From: Batillaria attramentaria
Lineage: Eukaryota; Mollusca; Gastropoda; Batillariidae
Length of the DNA: 64,000 nucleotides
NCBI GenBank assembly: GCA_018292915.2
Contig: JACVVK020000001.1
Location: 4,546,001 to 4,610,000 of the forward strand
Direction of reading: 5' to 3'
Shown here: piece after piece, positions 63,806 through 64,000 of the stretch
Layout: each line of letters opens with the position of its first letter
Position numbering within the stretch: position 1 is the first letter of the stretch
Translations under genes and position numbers: made by a program
The notes under the pieces: model-generated
Database searches by the model: none
The model's input: the letters and a program-made list of their open reading frames with translations, nothing else
What the model was told of the DNA's origin: nothing

Positions 63806-63915
63806 TTCAGTACCCTTTAATGTAGAATAGCAGGACAGCATGTAAGATAGGCAGCAATGCCTAAATGTTCTATCCTGAATAAAAAAAAACGTTTCATCAT
63901 CATCATCGTCATCTC
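63806..63915 (+). mobile_element. LINE 3' end, family X (copy 3): 3' UTR only
   Basis: TTTAATGTAGAATAGCAGGA, AGGCAGCAATGCCTAAATG and TTCTATCCTGAAT match 38520-38600, followed by an A-run, (CAT)n and a short (TC)n. It sits in the intron that follows host exon 3. Confidence 0.8.
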
Positions 63916-64000
63916 TCTCTTTCTTAGCAAGCGCGCAACATCCGTTAAAAAAAAATCGGTTCAAGAGTTTGATGTTAAACTATACCTTTCTTTTACTCCC

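Overview
This is a stretch of animal nuclear DNA, AT/GC-balanced, repeat-dense and gene-poor. Long (TG)n, (TC)n and (CA)n tracts, several tRNA-derived SINE families, non-LTR retrotransposons and small DNA transposons cover most of it. Many SINE copies share a tail containing GGTGGAAAAGGACGTTAAAC. My inference is a lophotrochozoan, most likely a marine mollusc. No rRNA, no stand-alone tRNA gene, no CRISPR array and no bacterial-style operon is visible. Almost all short open frames are products of simple repeats or of transposon debris.

Only one host gene can be supported, on the + strand. Three coding exons are visible at 25876-26419, 61131-61321 and 62788-63747. Their splice phases fit (1, then 0) and their boundaries are GT/AG. 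The first exon is rich in Ser-Pro motifs. The second and third encode an all-helical, armadillo/HEAT-like protein interrupted by a long Pro/Gly/Ser-rich segment. The gene continues past the right edge. I do not recognise the family.

The first intron in this model is about 34.7 kb and holds most of the mobile DNA. Its largest element is a 6.8 kb, apparently full-length non-LTR retrotransposon (53492-60300). It is flanked by an exact 15-bp target-site duplication and ends in poly(A). ORF1 is intact. ORF2 (APE endonuclease, reverse transcriptase, Cys/His C-terminus) is broken by three single-base-scale frameshifts and has no ATG start. The same intron also holds a PIF/Harbinger-type element (34028-35288), a terminal-inverted-repeat element that received two SINEs (42515-43565), a 60-bp minisatellite, a (TATG)n/(GTATG)n array and several LINE 3' ends that run into microsatellites.

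The left part (1-25.8 kb) has no convincing gene. It holds SINEs, a 631-bp TA-flanked MITE (15466-16096), a diverged ~200-bp tandem array (18.1-18.9 kb), a 274-bp tandem duplication (20582-21129) and a perfect 96-bp palindrome bounded by TTAA (23327-23422).

The most informative structure is the pair 20.6-21.3 kb / 42.5-43.6 kb. The first carries the uninterrupted form of a repeat. The second is the same repeat in opposite orientation, split by two SINEs with target duplications, so the window contains its own 'empty sites'. I found no evidence for a defence or metabolic system. The novelty here lies in transposon families and repeat genesis.
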